A stretch of DNA of 64,000 nucleotides from JANNRR01 sp031401675 (GTDB lineage: Bacteria; Pseudomonadota; Alphaproteobacteria; Rhodobacterales; Rhodobacteraceae): positions 1 to 64,000 of the forward strand of contig JANNRR010000166.1 of NCBI GenBank assembly GCA_031401675.1, written 5' to 3'. A program made the translations under genes and the position numbers. Shown one piece after another: positions 8,139-16,727 of this stretch. Numbering within the stretch: the stretch's first letter is position 1; every line of letters starts with the position of its first letter. The notes below the pieces were generated by a model. That model had not been told where the DNA came from. It did no database searches and saw nothing but the letters and a program-made list of their open reading frames with translations.

Positions 8139-8450
8139 TCAACCTCGCCCGGCTTTTTCAACAATGCCGGAAATCCCTTCGCGCCGTTCCAGTTCGGCAA
8201 GGACATCGGCAAGCGGCACGTCCCGGGCCGCGAGCATCACCAGCAGGTGGTATAGCACATCCGCAGCTTCGGCCGTCAGCCGATCACGGTCACCCTTGAC
8301 CGCTTCGATGATCGCCTCTACCGCCTCCTCGCCGAACTTTTCGGCGCATTTTTCCGGGCCGCGTGCCAACAGCTTTGCGGTCCATGAGCTGTCCGGGTCA
8401 GCCGACTTGCGGGCCGCAATTGCACGTTCCAGTCGGTCCAGGACATTCAT
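8139..8450 (-). CDS. hisE: Phosphoribosyl-ATP pyrophosphatase
   Basis: The 103-residue protein has the all-alpha MazG/HisE fold. It contains ERAIAARKSADPDSSWTAKL, then the metal-binding EEAVEAIIEAVKGD and ADVLYHLLVMLAARDVPLAD helices. It hydrolyses PR-ATP to PR-AMP in step two of histidine synthesis. Its ATG overlaps the hisF stop in an ATGA quartet, so the two are translationally coupled. It is the last gene of the his set. Confidence 0.93.
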   Translation of the reverse strand: MNVLDRLERAIAARKSADPDSSWTAKLLARGPEKCAEKFGEEAVEAIIEAVKGDRDRLTAEAADVLYHLLVMLAARDVPLADVLAELERREGISGIVEKAGRG

Positions 8451-9208
8451 GCCGGCCGCACCGGAATCCCGGCAGCAGCCATATGGGCCTTGGCGGCGGC
8501 AATGGTGAAGTCACCGAAATGAAAGACCGATGCCGCGAGCACGGCGCTGGCACCGCCGATCAGGACACCCTCGACCAGATGATCCAGGGTCCCGACCCCA
8601 CCCGAGGCGATCACGGGAACACCAACCGCATCGACGATGGCGCGGGTCAGGGCCAGGTTGAACCCGGCCCGGGTACCGTCACGGTCCATGCTGGTCAGAA
8701 GGATCTCGCCCGCGCCCTTGGCCGCCACGGTTCTGGCAAACGCCACGGCATCGATCCCAGCAGCCCGCCGACCGCCATGGGTAAAGACCTGCCATTGCCC
8801 CGGCGCTACCGTCTTGGCATCGATGGCCACGACGATGCACTGGCTGCCGAAGCGGTCCGCCGCCTCGGCCACCACATCGGGATTGGCGACCGCCGCAGAG
8901 TTGAACGACACTTTGTCAGCCCCGGCGCGCAGAAGTGCGCGCACGTCGGAATGTGATCGCACACCGCCGCCGACGGTCAACGGCATGAAACATTGTTCGG
9001 CCGTCCGGGTGACCAGATCGAACATCGTGCCCCGGTTTTCCTCGGTGGCCATTATGTCGAGAAAACACAACTCATCCGCCCCGGCCGCATCATAAGCCCG
9101 CGCGGCTTCCACCGGATCGCCCGCATCAACCAGATCGACGAAGTTGACGCCCTTGACCACGCGGCCATTTGCAACGTCGAGACACGGGATGATGCGAGTT
9201 TTCAACAT
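8447..9208 (-). CDS. hisF: Imidazole glycerol phosphate synthase cyclase subunit
   Basis: The 253-residue TIM barrel begins MLKTRIIPCLDVANGRVVKG, with the catalytic Asp near residue 11. It also has the second catalytic Asp in VVAIDAKT, the phosphate-binding VGGGVRS and IASGGVGTLDH loops, and LLTSMDRDGT. It cyclises PRFAR with ammonia from HisH to give imidazole glycerol phosphate and AICAR. The length is normal for the family. Confidence 0.95.
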   Translation of the reverse strand: MLKTRIIPCLDVANGRVVKGVNFVDLVDAGDPVEAARAYDAAGADELCFLDIMATEENRGTMFDLVTRTAEQCFMPLTVGGGVRSHSDVRALLRAGADKVSFNSAAVANPDVVAEAADRFGSQCIVVAIDAKTVAPGQWQVFTHGGRRAAGIDAVAFARTVAAKGAGEILLTSMDRDGTRAGFNLALTRAIVDAVGVPVIASGGVGTLDHLVEGVLIGGASAVLAASVFHFGDFTIAAAKAHMAAAGIPVRPA

Positions 9209-9593
9209 TCGGGCTCCTGATGCGACACTTAGCCCGCCGCGAACGGCGACGAAAGGGGGGGTGTCCGCCCTCCTGACCCCGCGTGGATACTTGCGACGGA
9301 ATGAAGCTGGTACGCAGGTTTGGGGGCAAGGACTCCGCGAACGTCAGCGGCGCAGGATGCCCGGTACAACAAACCAGAGGAAAAATCAGAACATTCCCAA
9401 ACCGACCACGGCCGTAGCAGTCCAGCCAAGATCATAGGCAAGACGCGAATGGTCAGTACGGAACTATGTGTAACCTAAAGCCGAACCCGCATTTACCCGG
9501 CATCAGGGGACGAAGTGGGTCCAGACGGATATTGGCGCCTTCAGGACAAGTCCCATCGCTATGGGTGCATGACCGATCAGGAAGTATGTGCAC
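9209..9593. other. hisF-hisA spacer with possible decayed small membrane ORF
   Basis: This 385-nt gap is unusually long for a his operon. On the minus strand, 9463 to 9344 reads as a hydrophobic peptide (LAYDLGWTATAVVGLGMF, stop, FFLWFVVPGILRR, stop) in one frame. It is interrupted by TGA at 9386-9388 and has no upstream start codon. This could be the relic of a small membrane-protein gene, or chance. No other feature is seen. Confidence 0.3.
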
Positions 9594-10322
9594 CTAAGGC
9601 TTCGGTACTTTCAGAGCGGCGATTGCCGCCGCCAGATCGATCACCCCATCATAGAGAGCGCGGCCCGAAATGGCCCCGGCCACCGCCCCGGTGTCGCGCA
9701 ACGCCAAGAGATCGGTAAGTGACGACACCCCGCCCGACGCGATCACCGGGATCGAGACGGCATTGGCCAGTGCCACAGTGGCGGCGATGTTCGGGCCGGC
9801 CATCGCCCCGTCGCGGTCGATGTCGGTGTAAATGAGTGCCGCGACACCGGCATCCTCGAAGCTGCGGGCAAGGTCCGTGGCCTGCACACCGGTTTCATTG
9901 GCCCAGCCCTTGGTCGCCACCAACCCTTTGCGCGCGTCGATCCCGACCGCGATCCTGCCGGGAAAGGCGCGCGCTGCCTGCCGCACCAGACCCGGGTTGT
10001 CCACTGCGACCGTGCCAAGGATAACCCGGGCGACGCCGCGGCCGAGCCACATTTCAATGGTCGCCAAGTCACGGATGCCACCGCCCAACTGAATTGGCAC
10101 GGCGATGGCCGCCAGAATCGCCTGCACCGCCGCGCCGTTGACCGGTTGACCGGCAAAGGCACCGTTCAGATCGACCAAATGCAGCCAAGTGCAGCCCGCC
10201 GCTGCAAAAGCCTGTGCCTGCGCCGGCGGATCAGTGCCGAACACCCTGGCACTTTCCATATTGCCGTGCAACAGCCGCACGCAGGCCCCGTCTTTCAGAT
10301 CGATGGCTGGAAAAAGGATCAT
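9594..10322 (-). CDS. hisA: ProFAR isomerase
   Basis: The 242-residue TIM barrel begins MILFPAIDLKDGACVRLLHG, with Asp8 acting as base. It also has the second catalytic Asp at IYTDIDRDGAMAGPN and phosphate-binding LGGGIRD and IASGGVSSL loops. It isomerises ProFAR to PRFAR. The start at 10322 is chosen because the family always begins directly with this strand and GGGGCC precedes the ATG. The frame is open further upstream, but that stretch has no family similarity. Confidence 0.95.
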   Translation of the reverse strand: MILFPAIDLKDGACVRLLHGNMESARVFGTDPPAQAQAFAAAGCTWLHLVDLNGAFAGQPVNGAAVQAILAAIAVPIQLGGGIRDLATIEMWLGRGVARVILGTVAVDNPGLVRQAARAFPGRIAVGIDARKGLVATKGWANETGVQATDLARSFEDAGVAALIYTDIDRDGAMAGPNIAATVALANAVSIPVIASGGVSSLTDLLALRDTGAVAGAISGRALYDGVIDLAAAIAALKVPKP

Positions 10323-10466
10323 CAAGGCCCCACTTCGGTCAAGAACGCTACTTGCCATGCAGGCGTAGAATTGCCAAGCTGCGTACCGGTCGGGTGGCGA
10401 CCCCACGTCAAGCTTGCCTGAATCGACACTTCGAGGTGAAGTCCTCCCACATTTGGGAGAATAAAA

Positions 10467-10856
10467 ATGCAGAAACTGGCTTTGATCGCAGCGCTGATGC
10501 TGTACGCGTCACCAGCTTTGGCCGACCCGGCCGAGGGGGTATGGAAAACCAAACCCGATGACAACGGCAAATTCGGCCATGTCAGCATTGCGCCTTGTGG
10601 CGTGAAAATCTGTGGCGTGCTGGTCAAGGCCTTTGACGGCAGTGGCACCGAGATCGAAAGTCCGAATATCGGAAAGCAGATCATCTGGGACATGGTTGCC
10701 GAGGGCGACGGCTATTACGCTTCTGGCAAGGTCTGGTCGCCCGACCGCGACAAGACCTACAAATCCAACATGCAACTGACCGGCGACAGTCTGGCCGTCA
10801 AAGGCTGTGTGTTGGGCATTTGCCGCGATGGCGGGACCTGGACAAGGGTCAACTGA
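10467..10856 (+). CDS. Exported DUF2147 protein
   Basis: The 129-residue product has a signal peptide (MQKLALIAALMLYASPALA) and a DUF2147 domain. The domain contains GVWKTKPDDNGKFGHVSIAP, then CGVKICGVLVKAF with a cysteine pair, KQIIWDM, GKVWSPDRDKTYKSNMQL and CVLGICRDGGTWTRV. A good Shine-Dalgarno, GGGAG, is present. The function is unknown; related proteins are periplasmic. It lies between hisA and hisH but on the opposite strand, so it breaks the his operon. Confidence 0.85.
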   Translation: MQKLALIAALMLYASPALADPAEGVWKTKPDDNGKFGHVSIAPCGVKICGVLVKAFDGSGTEIESPNIGKQIIWDMVAEGDGYYASGKVWSPDRDKTYKSNMQLTGDSLAVKGCVLGICRDGGTWTRVN

Positions 10857-10941
10857 ACCCGACCGGCAGTCGCGCCAGGCGATGAAGTCTTGGCAGAATC
10901 TTGCTGCAGGACTTTTGACGTATGTCCCCGGCATTTTGGTT

Positions 10942-11580
10942 TCAAGGTGACCATGACAGGAAATTCGCGATCAGCCGGAGCCCGGTCTGTTGGCTTTTCT
11001 CTGGGTGAAACTGGGTGCCGATCATGGTGTCGCGCCCGATGATCGCGGTGACGGGCCCACCATAGTCGACATGTGCCAGCACCGTGCGCGGGTCAGTGGC
11101 GTTGAACCGGTAGGAATGCACGAAATAGGCGTGATCTCCGGTCGCTATTCCAGAAAGAACCGGATGGGGTTGATCGATCACCAAATCGTTCCAGCCCATA
11201 TGAGGAACCTTCTGGACCCGCTTGGTCGGCGCAATCCTGACCACATCCCCTGCGACCCAATCGAACCCTCTTGTGTCGCGATACTCCCGACCCCAAGTCG
11301 CCATCATCTGCATTCCAACGCAAATCCCCAAGAACGGACGCCCGCGTCGGGTAACCGCCTCATCAATTGCCTCAAACAGCCCGTCAACGGCGGCGAGGGC
11401 CTGGCGGCAAGCAGGAAAGGCACCGTCTCCCGGTACCACGATCCGGTCTGCCGCGGCCACTAAATCGGGATCAGCCGTCACACGGACCCGACCGCCACCG
11501 CTCTCGATCGCCATCCGCTCGAACGCTTTGGCCGCCGAATGCAGGTTGCCACTGTCGTAATCGACAAGGACGGTCAGCAT
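10942..11580 (-). CDS. hisH: Imidazole glycerol phosphate synthase glutaminase subunit
   Basis: The 212-residue class I glutamine amidotransferase has the nucleophile elbow FLGICVGMQMM and the His-Glu pair in GTQFHPEKSQQTGL. The glycine-rich region VDYDSGNLHSAAKAF lies at the N-terminus. It supplies ammonia to HisF. It is 2 nt downstream of the hisB stop. Confidence 0.95.
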   Translation of the reverse strand: MLTVLVDYDSGNLHSAAKAFERMAIESGGGRVRVTADPDLVAAADRIVVPGDGAFPACRQALAAVDGLFEAIDEAVTRRGRPFLGICVGMQMMATWGREYRDTRGFDWVAGDVVRIAPTKRVQKVPHMGWNDLVIDQPHPVLSGIATGDHAYFVHSYRFNATDPRTVLAHVDYGGPVTAIIGRDTMIGTQFHPEKSQQTGLRLIANFLSWSP

Positions 11581-11582
11581 TG

Positions 11583-12170
11583 TCAGAGAATGCCCTTTGT
11601 CGAAGGAATGGTTTCCTTGCGCCGCTGATCCGGCTCGACAGCCTGACGCAGGGCCCGCGCCACGGCTTTGAAGGCTGCTTCGGCGATATGGTGGCTGTTG
11701 AAACCATGCAAAGCGTCGACATGCAGGGTTATCCCGCCATGTGTACTAAAAGCTTGAAAGAATTCCCGCACCAGTTGGCTGTCGAAGGTCCCGATGCGTG
11801 GCGTTGGCATCGCAACATTCCAGATGAGGTATGGTCGCCCGGAAAGGTCCAGAGTTGCCCGCACCAGAGCATCATCCATCGGCAAAAGGCAGGCACCGTA
11901 TCGCTGGATGCCGCGTTTGTCGCCCATAGCCTGTGTCAGGGCCTGGCCCAAGGCGATCCCGGCATCCTCGACCGTATGGTGGTCGTCGATGTGCCGATCT
12001 CCTTTGGCCGTCAAAGCGATGTCGACCATCGAATGGCGGGCAAGCTGGTCCAGCATGTGATCGAAAAAACCGACACCGCTATGACAGTCTGATTGCCCGG
12101 ACCCGTCGAGATCGAGGCGGACCGTAATTTCGGTCTCGGTCGTCTTGCGGGCGAGGCTGGCAGTGCGCAT
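11583..12170 (-). CDS. hisB: Imidazoleglycerol-phosphate dehydratase
   Basis: The 195-residue monofunctional HisB has the two manganese-binding repeats: GVGFFDHMLDQLARHSMVDI and DDHHTVEDAGIALGQAL, and later FFQAFSTHGGITLH and HHIAEAAFKAVARAL. It dehydrates IGP to imidazole acetol phosphate. As first gene of this his block its promoter must lie in 12171-12350, which is shared with the divergent LacI gene and holds two LacI-type palindromes. Confidence 0.95.
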   Translation of the reverse strand: MRTASLARKTTETEITVRLDLDGSGQSDCHSGVGFFDHMLDQLARHSMVDIALTAKGDRHIDDHHTVEDAGIALGQALTQAMGDKRGIQRYGACLLPMDDALVRATLDLSGRPYLIWNVAMPTPRIGTFDSQLVREFFQAFSTHGGITLHVDALHGFNSHHIAEAAFKAVARALRQAVEPDQRRKETIPSTKGIL

Positions 12171-12251
12171 CGCGGTGATCCTCCCATGGGCAAGAGCGCT
12201 TATAGGAGCGCGCGGCAGGCATGGAAAGGGGCGCGCGGGTCTGTGGCACCT

Positions 12252-12267
12252 TCCGAAGCGATTCGGA
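12252..12267. promoter_or_regulatory. LacI-type operator 1 (regulator promoter)
   Basis: TCCGAAGCGATTCGGA is a palindrome with a central CG dinucleotide, the half site being TCCGAA. The same half site recurs 30 bp downstream and in front of thuE. It lies about 100 bp upstream of the regulator start, so autoregulation is likely. Confidence 0.75.
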
Positions 12268-12281
12268 TTGATTTCGATGCC

Positions 12282-12297
12282 TCCGAAGCGGTTCGGA
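12282..12297. promoter_or_regulatory. LacI-type operator 2 (abuts -35 TTGACA of the regulator)
   Basis: TCCGAAGCGGTTCGGA repeats operator 1 exactly 30 bp away, close to three helical turns. A TTGACA hexamer at 12298-12303 follows immediately, so binding here should block the regulator's own promoter. A clear -10 was not identified. Confidence 0.75.
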
Positions 12298-12354
12298 TTG
12301 ACAGAATGTTCCTGTTAGCGTTTCGATATGTGGACAACATTGCAAAGGCCAGCC

Positions 12355-13383
12355 GTGGCAACGCTCAAGGATATCAGTCGGGCCCTGAACCTGTCGGTGA
12401 CCCAGGTCAGCCGCGCGCTGAATGACCATTCCGATGTGAATGAGGACACGAGGCGGCGCGTCAAGGAAGCAGCGAACTTATTGAAATACCAACCAAATAT
12501 TACCGCACGCAAGCTTGCGTCGGGCCGTTCCGGCATGGTTGGGCTGGTGGTTGCATTCAATCCGCACATGGTTTCGGATGGAATGTGGATCGAGGTGGTG
12601 TCGGGGCTTTCGGCGCAATTCTCGGGCCGCGGCATGCAGTTCGTGCTGCACATTGCGCCGGAAGCGGACGCGGTTCTGCCAACTTATCAGAAGTTGATCA
12701 GCGCCGGTTCGCTGGATGGATTCGTGGTTGTGGAACCCTGGGCGACCGATCCGCGGATGGATTTTCTGTCCGGTCTGGGCGTGCCATTCGTGGTGCATGG
12801 CCGCACGATCGGCATGACGGACTACCCGTTCTACGACATAGACAACCAAGGGTTGGCTTACGAATCAGCGCACCGGCTGATTGCGTCGGGCCACCGCCGG
12901 ATCGCCCTGATCAACGGGGTGGAACATCGAAGCTACGTGCAGGCCCGAACCGATGGTTACAAGAAGGCACTTTCTGAAGCACGGTTGCCATTCGACCCGT
13001 TTCTGCTGCGCCATGGCGTGATGGATGCAGCCTGCGGCCTGACCCAGGGTGTGCGCCTGTTCAGCGGTGACGGGCCACCGCCCACAGCGGTAATCTGCGC
13101 CAACTTATTGATTGCAAAGGGCGTTTATCAGTCTCTTGATGCGTTGGGCCTGTCGGTTCCCTCTGATGTGTCCGTAATTGCTCATGATGACGTGCTGACC
13201 GGGCCGCTTGCCGCAGCCTTCTATCCGGCGCTGACCGTGACGCGTTCGCCATTGGGCGACGCCTGGGCACCGTTGGCCCGCTTTCTGTCCGGCAGGATCG
13301 AAGGCAAACCTCTGGCAGAACTGCAGGAAGTGGCGCAGTATGAGTTTATTGAACGCGCGTCGGTCGGAAAAGCCAAAGACTGA
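12355..13383 (+). CDS. LacI-family regulator of the thu operon (ThuR-like)
   Basis: The 342-residue repressor has an N-terminal helix-turn-helix (ATLKDISRALNLSVTQVSRA), a hinge helix (NITARKLASGRSG) and a periplasmic-binding-protein-like sensor domain ending in FIERASVG. The GTG at 12355 is chosen because it gives the usual short lead before the HTH and has AAAGG 7 nt upstream; an ATG at 12328 would lie where the promoter -10 should be. It precedes the sugar transporter operon in the same direction. Three copies of one palindrome, two before this gene and one before thuE, suggest that it represses both, released by a disaccharide or derivative. Confidence 0.88.
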   Translation: MATLKDISRALNLSVTQVSRALNDHSDVNEDTRRRVKEAANLLKYQPNITARKLASGRSGMVGLVVAFNPHMVSDGMWIEVVSGLSAQFSGRGMQFVLHIAPEADAVLPTYQKLISAGSLDGFVVVEPWATDPRMDFLSGLGVPFVVHGRTIGMTDYPFYDIDNQGLAYESAHRLIASGHRRIALINGVEHRSYVQARTDGYKKALSEARLPFDPFLLRHGVMDAACGLTQGVRLFSGDGPPPTAVICANLLIAKGVYQSLDALGLSVPSDVSVIAHDDVLTGPLAAAFYPALTVTRSPLGDAWAPLARFLSGRIEGKPLAELQEVAQYEFIERASVGKAKD

Positions 13384-13413
13384 AGATGTGATGAATCCCT
13401 CGCGCGTTTTTGT

Positions 13414-13440
13414 TTGACAGACTCGTTACAGGGATGTTAT
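13414..13440 (+). promoter_or_regulatory. Candidate promoter of the thu operon
   Basis: A perfect -35 hexamer TTGACA (13414-13419) and a -10-like TGTTAT (13435-13440) are separated by 15 bp, which is short. The operator palindrome starts 3 bp after the -10, covering the expected transcription start. Confidence 0.6.
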
Positions 13441-13442
13441 CA

Positions 13443-13462
13443 AATCCGAAGCGTTTCGGATT
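13443..13462. promoter_or_regulatory. LacI-type operator 3 (thu operon)
   Basis: AATCCGAAGCGTTTCGGATT is a near-perfect 20-bp palindrome with central CG. It shares the TCCGAA half site with operators 1 and 2, and sits right after the -10 of the transporter operon promoter. Confidence 0.8.
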
Positions 13463-13543
13463 ATTGGAGGTGCGCTGCGGCGCGGTCCGGACGTCTTTGG
13501 GGGCACCGCTTCCGCCCCCCAATTTTTCATGGGAGGAATGCAC

Positions 13544-14827
13544 ATGACTGCTCTGTTCAAGTCGTGGTCGTTGCGGACGGTGGCTCTTGCCGCTCTGGCA
13601 ACCACTGCGTTCGGGTCGGCCGTTCAGGCTGACAACGTCACCTATGTTTCCGGCGCTGTCGGGAATGCGATCGAAAACTTTGCAGCGATAGTGGCCCCGT
13701 GGGAAGCCGCAACCGGCCATACTGTGACGATGGTGCCGATGCCTGCTTCAACCACGGACCAGTTCGGGCAGTATCGCCTTTGGCTGGCCGCCGGCACCAC
13801 CGATGTCGACGTTTACGCGACGGATGTTATCTGGGCGCCGCAACTAGCTGACCACTTGCTGGATCTGACCGAACTGGCCAAGGATCTGGCACCGCAGCAC
13901 TTCCCGTCGATCATCGAATCGCAGACCGTCAACGGCAAGCTGGTGGCCCTGCCGTTCTTCACCGATGCACCGGCGCTGTATTACCGCAAGGACCTGCTGG
14001 AAAAGTATGGCGTCGCGGTACCGAAGACCTGGGCAGAACTGACCGTTGCCGCACAAACCATACAGGATGGCGAGCGCGCCGCGGGAATGGCCGATTTCCA
14101 CGGTTTCGTCTGGCAGGGCAATGCCTATGAGGGCCTGACCTGCGACGCGCTGGAATGGGTGAAGTCGTTCGGCGGCGGGCAGATCGTCGAACCCGACGGC
14201 GCGATCTCGATCAACAACCCAAAGGCCATTGCTGCGCTGGAGCAGGCGAAGGCCTGGGTTGGCACCATCTCGCCGGAAGGTGTTCTGGCCTATCAGGAAG
14301 AAGAAGCCCGCGGCGTCTGGCAGACCGGCAATGCCGCGTTCATGCGCAACTGGCCCTATGCCTACGGTTTGGGCAATGGCGACGACTCGGCCGTGAAAGG
14401 CCTGTTCGACGTGACCACGCTGCCGACCGGCGGTGACAATCCGACTTCAGCCGCCACGCTTGGTGGCTGGAACGTGGCTGTGTCGAAGTATTCGACTCAT
14501 CAGGAAGCGGCGATCTCGCTGGTGCTGTATCTGGGCGGACCCGAAGCACAGAAAATCCATGCGCTGCGGGCAGGAAACTTGCCTACGATTGTTTCGCTCT
14601 ACGATGATGCGGATATCGCTGCCCAACAGCCGATCATACCGCGCTGGAAGGACGTGTTCCTGCAGGCGGTTCCGCGCCCGTCGGCACCGACGTTGAGCAA
14701 ATACAACGAGGTGTCGTCGCTGTTCTGGTCGGCCGTGCACGAGACGTTGTCGGGCAACGGCTCTGCCGCCGATAACCTGGCCGGGCTGGAAGCTGATCTG
14801 ACCGATCTGAAGGGCGAAGCCTGGTAA
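13544..14827 (+). CDS. thuE: Trehalose/disaccharide ABC transporter, substrate-binding protein
   Basis: The 427-residue protein has a Sec signal (SLRTVALAALATTAFGSAVQA) and the family-1 solute-binding fold. The segments STTDQFGQYRLWLAAG and DVYATDVIWAPQLADHLLDL are typical of ThuE/AglE-type binding proteins. The start at 13544 is 7 nt after GGGAGGA; an ATG at 13538 is too close to it. It is first in an operon with two permeases, an ATPase and thuA/thuB. The sugar is probably trehalose, maltose or sucrose, judged from that context. Confidence 0.85.
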   Translation: MTALFKSWSLRTVALAALATTAFGSAVQADNVTYVSGAVGNAIENFAAIVAPWEAATGHTVTMVPMPASTTDQFGQYRLWLAAGTTDVDVYATDVIWAPQLADHLLDLTELAKDLAPQHFPSIIESQTVNGKLVALPFFTDAPALYYRKDLLEKYGVAVPKTWAELTVAAQTIQDGERAAGMADFHGFVWQGNAYEGLTCDALEWVKSFGGGQIVEPDGAISINNPKAIAALEQAKAWVGTISPEGVLAYQEEEARGVWQTGNAAFMRNWPYAYGLGNGDDSAVKGLFDVTTLPTGGDNPTSAATLGGWNVAVSKYSTHQEAAISLVLYLGGPEAQKIHALRAGNLPTIVSLYDDADIAAQQPIIPRWKDVFLQAVPRPSAPTLSKYNEVSSLFWSAVHETLSGNGSAADNLAGLEADLTDLKGEAW

Positions 14828-14924
14828 GGCCGAACTGACTTCTGAGACAACCGGATGGGCGGAGAAGCGCCGCCCTTCCGACTTTCCGACCCGGGGTTGG
14901 GGGACAACCCGTGGAGGAACAATC

Positions 14925-15893
14925 ATGGCATCCATTCCCGCTTCCAGCGTGCAAGACGCCGGCATGAGCCTGCTGCAACAGCGCCAGCGCGCGGCTTTCT
15001 GGTTCCTGGCACCCATGCTGCTTGCCCTGTTCTGCGTGGCGGCGTGGCCGCTGCTGCGAACCATCTGGTTTTCATTGACCGACACCACGCTGGACGACCT
15101 GTACGGCGGAAAGTGGATCGGCATTGACAATTATCTGAAAGTGCAGACGCTTTCGAACGGGGCAGTGCGGTACCGGGGTACTCTGGTCGATCCGGCCTGG
15201 TGGAATGCGGTCTGGAACACAGTCAGATTCTCGGTTGTCTCGGTGACTTTGGAAACCGTGCTGGGCATGGTGGTGGCGCTGGTCCTGAATGCCGAGTTTA
15301 AGGGGCGCGGGTTTGTGCGCGCCGCCATCCTGATCCCCTGGGCGATCCCGACCATCGTTTCGGCCAAGATGTGGGCGTGGATGCTGAACGATCAATACGG
15401 CATCATCAACGACATGATGCTGAATCTGGGGCTGATCAGTCAAAAGATTGCCTGGACGGCGAACACCGATACCGCAATGTTTGCGGTGCTGGTGGTCGAT
15501 GTCTGGAAAACCACTCCGTTCATGGCCCTGTTGTGCCTTGCTGGCCTGCAGATGATCCCGCGCGACATCTACGAGGCGGCAAAAATCGATGGTGTGCATC
15601 CGGTCCGGGTATTTTTCAAGATTACCCTGCCCCTGGTCCGACCGGCGCTGATGGTGGCGGTGATATTCCGGATGCTGGACGCCCTGCGGGTGTTCGACCT
15701 GATCTACGTGCTGACGCCAAACTCGGCCGCCACTAAGACCATGTCGATCATCAGCCGTGAAAATCTGATCGATTTCAACAAGTTCGGCTATGGATCGGCG
15801 CAATCGACGCTGTTGTTCGCCATCATTGCCGTGTTTGTGTCGCTGTATATCTGGCTGGGTCGGGTCGATCTGTCCGGGGAGGGCGGCAAATGA
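14925..15893 (+). CDS. thuF: Disaccharide ABC transporter permease (ThuF/MalF type)
   Basis: The 322-residue inner-membrane permease has six predicted membrane segments. The first follows residue 20 (AAFWFLAPMLLALFCVAAWP). The EAA loop is typical: IYEAAKIDGVHPVRVFFKIT then LPLVRPALMVAV. It pairs with the next permease and with the ATPase. It lies 97 nt after thuE and its stop overlaps the next start. Confidence 0.88.
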   Translation: MASIPASSVQDAGMSLLQQRQRAAFWFLAPMLLALFCVAAWPLLRTIWFSLTDTTLDDLYGGKWIGIDNYLKVQTLSNGAVRYRGTLVDPAWWNAVWNTVRFSVVSVTLETVLGMVVALVLNAEFKGRGFVRAAILIPWAIPTIVSAKMWAWMLNDQYGIINDMMLNLGLISQKIAWTANTDTAMFAVLVVDVWKTTPFMALLCLAGLQMIPRDIYEAAKIDGVHPVRVFFKITLPLVRPALMVAVIFRMLDALRVFDLIYVLTPNSAATKTMSIISRENLIDFNKFGYGSAQSTLLFAIIAVFVSLYIWLGRVDLSGEGGK

Positions 15894-16723
15894 GCGGAAG
15901 TGACATGCTGAAAACCGGGGCGTTCTATGCCTTGGTAGTGGTGATCGTGCTGTTCGCGGTGTTTCCGTTTTATTATGCGGTGGTCACAAGTTTTGCCACC
16001 GGCACCGCGCTGTTCGAGGTAAACTATATCCCCCGGCATTTCGATCTGGCCAACTACCAGACCGTTCTGGGCGGGCGGACCTTCCCACGCAACATCCTGA
16101 ACTCGGTGTTCATCGCCACCACGACGGTCGTGTTTGCCCTGTTCCTCGCGGTGACCGCATCCTATGCACTGGCGCGGGTCCGGTTTCGCGGTCGCGGGTT
16201 GTTACTGATGGCGATCCTGGCGGTGTCGATGTTCCCGCAGATTGCGGTGCTGGCCGGATTGATTGAACTGATCTCGTTCCTTGGGCTGTTCAATACGCCC
16301 TGGGCGATGATCCTGTCCTACACGATCTTTACGCTGCCGTTCACGGTATGGGTGCTTACCACTTTCATGCGAGATCTGCCGGTCGAGATCGAGGAGGCGG
16401 CGATTGTCGATGGCGCGACGCCCTGGATCATCATTACCAAGGTGTTCATGCCGTTGCTGTGGCCCGCCCTGGTGACCACCGGTCTGTTGGCCTTTATCGG
16501 GGCCTGGAACGAGTTTCTGTTTGCGCTGACCTTTACCCTGTCGGAAACGCAACGGACGACGCCGGTGGCGATTGCGATGCTGTCCGGGGCGTCGGTGCAG
16601 GAAATCCCGTGGGGTCCGATCATGGCGGCATCGGTCATCGTGACCATCCCGCTGATCATCCTCGTTCTCATCTTCCAACGCAAGATCGTGGCAGGTCTGA
16701 CCGCCGGCGGCGTGAAGGGTTAA
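15890..16723 (+). CDS. thuG: Disaccharide ABC transporter permease (ThuG/MalG type)
   Basis: The 277-residue permease has an EAA loop EIEEAAIVDGATPWIIITKV followed by FMPLLWPALVTT, six predicted membrane segments and the conserved GAWNEFLFALT segment. The ATG overlaps the thuF stop (ATGA), a sign of coupled translation of the two permease subunits. Confidence 0.88.
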   Translation: MSGSDMLKTGAFYALVVVIVLFAVFPFYYAVVTSFATGTALFEVNYIPRHFDLANYQTVLGGRTFPRNILNSVFIATTTVVFALFLAVTASYALARVRFRGRGLLLMAILAVSMFPQIAVLAGLIELISFLGLFNTPWAMILSYTIFTLPFTVWVLTTFMRDLPVEIEEAAIVDGATPWIIITKVFMPLLWPALVTTGLLAFIGAWNEFLFALTFTLSETQRTTPVAIAMLSGASVQEIPWGPIMAASVIVTIPLIILVLIFQRKIVAGLTAGGVKG

Positions 16724-16727
16724 GATC

